Source: Microbispora sp. H11081
GTDB lineage: Bacteria > Actinomycetota > Actinomycetes > Streptosporangiales > Streptosporangiaceae
Length of the DNA stretch: 64,000 bases
NCBI RefSeq assembly: GCF_012999535.1
Contig: NZ_JABBWV010000016.1
Span: forward strand, 1-64,000
Reading direction: 5' to 3'
Part shown: positions 61,037 through 64,000 of the stretch, piece by piece
Position numbering within the stretch: position 1 is the first letter of the stretch
Layout: each line of letters begins with the position of its first letter
Notes under the pieces: generated by a model
Database searches by the model: none
The model's input: only the letters and a program-made list of their open reading frames with translations
Told to the model about the DNA's origin: nothing
Position numbers and translations under genes: made by a program

Positions 61037-62500
61037 ATGCCCGGTCCGGGCATCACGATCATCGGCTCCGGGTTCGCCGGACTCTGCATGGCCATCAAGC
61101 TCAAGGAAGCCGGCTACCACGACTTCGTGATCCTGGAGAAGGCCGGCGACCTCGGCGGCACCTGGCGCGACAACACCTATCCCGGCTGCGCCTGCGACGT
61201 CCCCTCGCCGCTGTACTCCTTCTCGTTCGAGCTCAACCCCGGATGGTCGCGGCTGTTCTCCCCCCAGGAGGAGATCTGGGACTACCTGCGGGCCTGCGCC
61301 CGGACGTACGGCCTGGAGCCCCACCTGCGGTTCGGCACGGAGGTCCGCGGGCTGGAGTACGACGACGAGCGCGCCGTGTGGCGCGTGTCGACCGGCGACG
61401 GGGAGACGTTCGAGACCCACGCCGTCGTGTCCGGCATCGGCGCCCTGCACGTGCCGTCGTTGCCCGAGATCCCCGGCCGCGACCGGTTCGCCGGCCCGGC
61501 GTTCCACTCCGCCCGGTGGGACCACTCCGCGGACCTGACCGGCAGGCGCGTCGCGGTCGTCGGCACCGGCGCGTCCGCCGTCCAGTTCGTCCCGGTCGTC
61601 GCCGAGCAGGCGAGCCGGCTCACCGTGTTCCAGCGCACCCCTCCGTGGATCCAGCCGAAGCCCGACGTGCCGATCGAGGGGCGGCTGAAGCGGGCGCTGG
61701 AGAAACCGGGAGCGGCCCGCCTGCTGCGTGACGCCGTCTACCTGCTGCTGGAGACCCGGGCCGTGGGCTTCACGATCGACCCGCGGCTGATGAGCGTCCA
61801 CCGGGCCATGGCCGAGCGGCACCTCGCGCGGCAGGTGCCCGATCCCGGACTGCGCGCCAGGCTGACCCCGGACTACACGATCGGCTGCAAGCGCATCCTG
61901 CTGTCCAGCGACTACTATCCCGCTCTCACCAGGGACAACGTCGAGCTGGTGACCGACCGGATCACCGAGATCACGGAACACTCCGTCGTGGACGCCACGG
62001 GCCGCGAGCACGAGGCCGACGTGATCGTCTACGGCACGGGCTTCCGCGTGGCCGACTCCCTCGCCGAGCTGCCCATCACCGGCAGGAACGGCCTCAAGAT
62101 CCAGGACGCGTGGCGCGACGGCATCGAGGCCTACCACGGCGTCACCACCGCGGGCTTCCCCAACCTGTTCTTCCTGCTCGGCCCCAACACCGGTCTCGGG
62201 CACAGCTCGGTCGTCTTCATGATCGAGTCGCAGGTCCGGTACGTCATGGAGTGCCTGCGGCTGCTGTCCAGGACCGGGGCGAGGGCCCTGGACGTACGGC
62301 CGTCGGCGCAGCGGGCCTACAACGACCGCCTGCAGCGGCGGCTCGAACGGCTGGTGTGGAGCGAGGGCGGCTGCACCAGCTGGTATCTGGACGAGCACGG
62401 CACGAACCGCACGCTCTGGCCCGGCTTCACCTTCGAATACTGGGCCCGCACCCGGAAGGTGAAGCCGGAGGCCTACGAGCTCATCGGCGCCCGATGCTGA
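61037..62500 (+). CDS. Flavin-containing monooxygenase of Baeyer-Villiger type
   Basis: 487 aa from ATG 61037 with GGGAGG 4 bases upstream. FAD Rossmann motif IIGSGFAGL (9-16), NADPH Rossmann motif VVGTGASAV (175-182), and the Baeyer-Villiger fingerprint as FAGPAFHSARWDH (151-163, family FxGxxxHxxxW). DNTYPGCACDVPS and a late TGF segment are also typical. It inserts oxygen into ketones or oxidises heteroatoms using NADPH and O2; substrate unknown. Its TGA begins a 13-bp repeat shared with the gap to the convergent GGT gene. Confidence 0.9.
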   Translation: MPGPGITIIGSGFAGLCMAIKLKEAGYHDFVILEKAGDLGGTWRDNTYPGCACDVPSPLYSFSFELNPGWSRLFSPQEEIWDYLRACARTYGLEPHLRFGTEVRGLEYDDERAVWRVSTGDGETFETHAVVSGIGALHVPSLPEIPGRDRFAGPAFHSARWDHSADLTGRRVAVVGTGASAVQFVPVVAEQASRLTVFQRTPPWIQPKPDVPIEGRLKRALEKPGAARLLRDAVYLLLETRAVGFTIDPRLMSVHRAMAERHLARQVPDPGLRARLTPDYTIGCKRILLSSDYYPALTRDNVELVTDRITEITEHSVVDATGREHEADVIVYGTGFRVADSLAELPITGRNGLKIQDAWRDGIEAYHGVTTAGFPNLFFLLGPNTGLGHSSVVFMIESQVRYVMECLRLLSRTGARALDVRPSAQRAYNDRLQRRLERLVWSEGGCTSWYLDEHGTNRTLWPGFTFEYWARTRKVKPEAYELIGARC

Positions 62501-62535
62501 CCAGAGGGGCTGACCAGAGGGGCTGACCGGGGTCA
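62498..62535 (+). repeat. 13-bp tandem repeat starting at the monooxygenase stop
   Basis: TGACCAGAGGGGC twice, then TGACCGGGGTCA. TGA at 62498 (true stop), 62511 and 62524, offsets 0, 13 and 26, covering all frames. The TCA at 62533-62535 is the minus-strand stop of the convergent GGT gene. Confidence 0.9.
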
Positions 62536-64000
62536 GCGGCGGGTGCTGACCACGAGGGCGCTGCCGCCGCCCCGCCTGGCCGGCTCGGCGACCGCCTGGA
62601 CGCGGCCGTCCCGCAGGAACTCCAGGCCGGTCGCCGCGCCGATCTCGCCCGCCGGCGGCCCGGGGACGTCCGTCAGCGTGTGACCGAGCGCGGTCAGCTC
62701 CGCGCCGTACCGCTCGACGAACCCGGGCTCGGCCTGGGTGGCGGCGGTGTTGCGCTGCGAGGCGCGCGGCGCGGCCACCGCCTCGGGCAGCGACATGCCG
62801 AAGTCGAGCCGGTTCAGCAGGATCTGCAGCACGGTCGTGATGATCGTCGCGCCGCCGGGAGAGCCGACGGCGAGCAGCGGCTTGCCGCCCTTGAGCACGA
62901 TGGTGGGGGCCATGGACGACCTCGGGCGCTTGCCGGGCGCGGGCAGGTTCGGGTCGCCGGGCGCCGGGCCGAAGGTGAAGTCGGTCAGCTCGTTGTTGAG
63001 CAGGATGCCCCGGCCGGGCACCACGATCCCGCTGCCGCCGGTCTGCTCGATCGTGATGTTGTAGGCCGCCACGTCGCCCCAGCGGTCGGTGACCACGAGG
63101 TGGGTGGTCTCCGGCCCCTCGCTCTTCTCCTCGGGTACTGAGGCGGGGGCGGGCGATGAGCACGCGGAGTAGGACCCGTCGGGCGACCCGGGCGCGGCCG
63201 GATGCGCCATCGCCCGCGGGCCGATCAGGCAGGCGCGCTCCTTGGCGAACCCGTCGGACAGCAGCGCGCCGAGCGGCACGTCCGCGTGCGCCGGGTCGCC
63301 GACGTAGGCGTTGCGGTCGGCGAAGGCGAGCCTGGACGCCTCCAGGTATTCGTGTGTCCCGATCTTCGGCAGGGCCTCCAGGATGTTCAGCGCCTCCCCC
63401 ACGGTCGAGCCGCCCGACGACGGCGGCGCCATGCCGTACACGTCGAGGCCCTTGTACGTGACCTTGGTGGGCGGCCGTTCCAGCGCCCGGTAGGCGGTGA
63501 GGTCGGACACCTCCATGAGCCCTGGCCTGACGTTCCTGGTGGCGCCCGCGCGCACCGGCGGCTTCTTCACGGTGGCGACGATCTCCCGGCCGAGCGCGCC
63601 ACCGTACAACCAGGATGGGCCGCGGACGCCCAGTTCGCGGTACGTGCGCGCGAGGTCGGGGTTGCGGAAGACCGAGCCGACCGGCGGCGGCTGCCCGCCC
63701 GGCAGGTAGAGCGCGGCGGTCGAGGGGAAGTCGGCGAACCGGTCGGCGTTCTGCAGCGTCTGGTCGTGGAACGTCTGGTCGACGACGAAGCCCTTCTCGG
63801 CGATCTGGACGGCGGGGCGCAGCACCTCGCGCAGCGGCATGGTGCCGTACTTGCGCAGCGCCGTGTCCCAGTGGGCGACGCTGCCGGGCACGCCGACCGA
63901 CAGCCCGCTGGTGACGGCCTCCGCGAACGGGATGCCCTCCAGCGTCGTCGGGGTCATCGCCTGCGGGGCGGTCTCCCGCCCGTCGATCGTGGTCACCTTT
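62533..64000 (-). CDS. Gamma-glutamyltransferase, N-terminus beyond the window
   Basis: 489 codons visible; the gene enters from the right edge with VTTIDGRETAP, a region about 80-100 residues into a normal GGT (usually 570-620 aa). The catalytic threonine is in ETTHLVVTDRWGDVAAYN (first T of THL), where autocleavage gives the two subunits; LLNNELTDF and GSPGGATIITTVLQILLN are further GGT signatures. It cleaves the gamma-glutamyl bond of glutathione-like compounds, normally after export. Ends facing the monooxygenase gene. Confidence 0.9.
   Translation of the reverse strand, partial: KVTTIDGRETAPQAMTPTTLEGIPFAEAVTSGLSVGVPGSVAHWDTALRKYGTMPLREVLRPAVQIAEKGFVVDQTFHDQTLQNADRFADFPSTAALYLPGGQPPPVGSVFRNPDLARTYRELGVRGPSWLYGGALGREIVATVKKPPVRAGATRNVRPGLMEVSDLTAYRALERPPTKVTYKGLDVYGMAPPSSGGSTVGEALNILEALPKIGTHEYLEASRLAFADRNAYVGDPAHADVPLGALLSDGFAKERACLIGPRAMAHPAAPGSPDGSYSACSSPAPASVPEEKSEGPETTHLVVTDRWGDVAAYNITIEQTGGSGIVVPGRGILLNNELTDFTFGPAPGDPNLPAPGKRPRSSMAPTIVLKGGKPLLAVGSPGGATIITTVLQILLNRLDFGMSLPEAVAAPRASQRNTAATQAEPGFVERYGAELTALGHTLTDVPGPPAGEIGAATGLEFLRDGRVQAVAEPARRGGGSALVVSTRR

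Overview
The window is high-GC DNA (strong G/C at third codon positions, many GTG/TTG starts) from an actinomycete. The mix of large secreted carbohydrate-active enzymes, NB-ARC/TPR and LacI regulators, HRDFKPAN-type Ser/Thr kinases and a tRNA without an encoded CCA points to a filamentous soil actinobacterium, probably Streptosporangiaceae-like; this is inference from gene style, not from a marker gene. No prophage, IS element, CRISPR array or biosynthetic gene cluster was seen.

Layout. 1-3 kb: 5' end of clpC, a TetR regulator, an orphan dehydrogenase E1-alpha and a DUF2071 gene. 3.1-7.8 kb: one secreted 1581-aa protein joining a PQQ-type sugar dehydrogenase, PKD, two CBM6, ricin lectin, ThuA and DUF1080 domains. 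8-12 kb: a NarL-type two-component pair, a metallo-beta-lactamase-fold hydrolase and an RpiR regulator. 12-21 kb: secreted M14 carboxypeptidase, a membrane-anchored PQQ propeller protein and gluzincin-like peptidase in tandem, a Ser/Thr kinase and a GH26-like secreted enzyme. 21-29 kb: XRE-NB-ARC-TPR regulator, GT87 mannosyltransferase, secreted beta-helix/ricin enzyme. 29-36 kb: an ICMT-like methyltransferase facing a CmtR-type metal sensor, a Tat-exported PHP-fold protein, unknown genes, a decayed regulator beside a DUF1579-like gene, a nitronate monooxygenase-like enzyme and tRNA-Arg(CCG). 36-39.8 kb: small response regulator, LysE exporter, alpha/beta hydrolase facing its likely TetR regulator, and a secreted small protein.

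39.8-49.5 kb is the clearest system: a beta-1,3-glucan degradation locus. GH16 and GH81 endo-glucanases (sharing a nearly identical CBM6 module), a GH1 beta-glucosidase and a LacI regulator carry copies of one palindrome, GAGAGCGCTCTC, in their promoter regions. The secreted enzymes would cut the glucan outside, GH1 would hydrolyse short products inside, and the LacI protein would control them. DoxX, DUF1772 and AraC genes sit between.

49.5-64 kb: a D-amino-acid dehydratase-like operon with a shrunken RidA remnant, an alpha/beta hydrolase, an OmpR regulator with an unusual histidine kinase fused to a DUF4173-like membrane domain, hemerythrin, small membrane proteins, SURF1, a Baeyer-Villiger-type flavin monooxygenase and the 3' part of a gamma-glutamyltransferase.

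A recurrent pattern not explained by the genes: at several gene ends the stop codon is the first triplet of a short tandem repeat (13, 14, 17 or 19 bp, never a multiple of three), so three copies place a TGA in all three reading frames.
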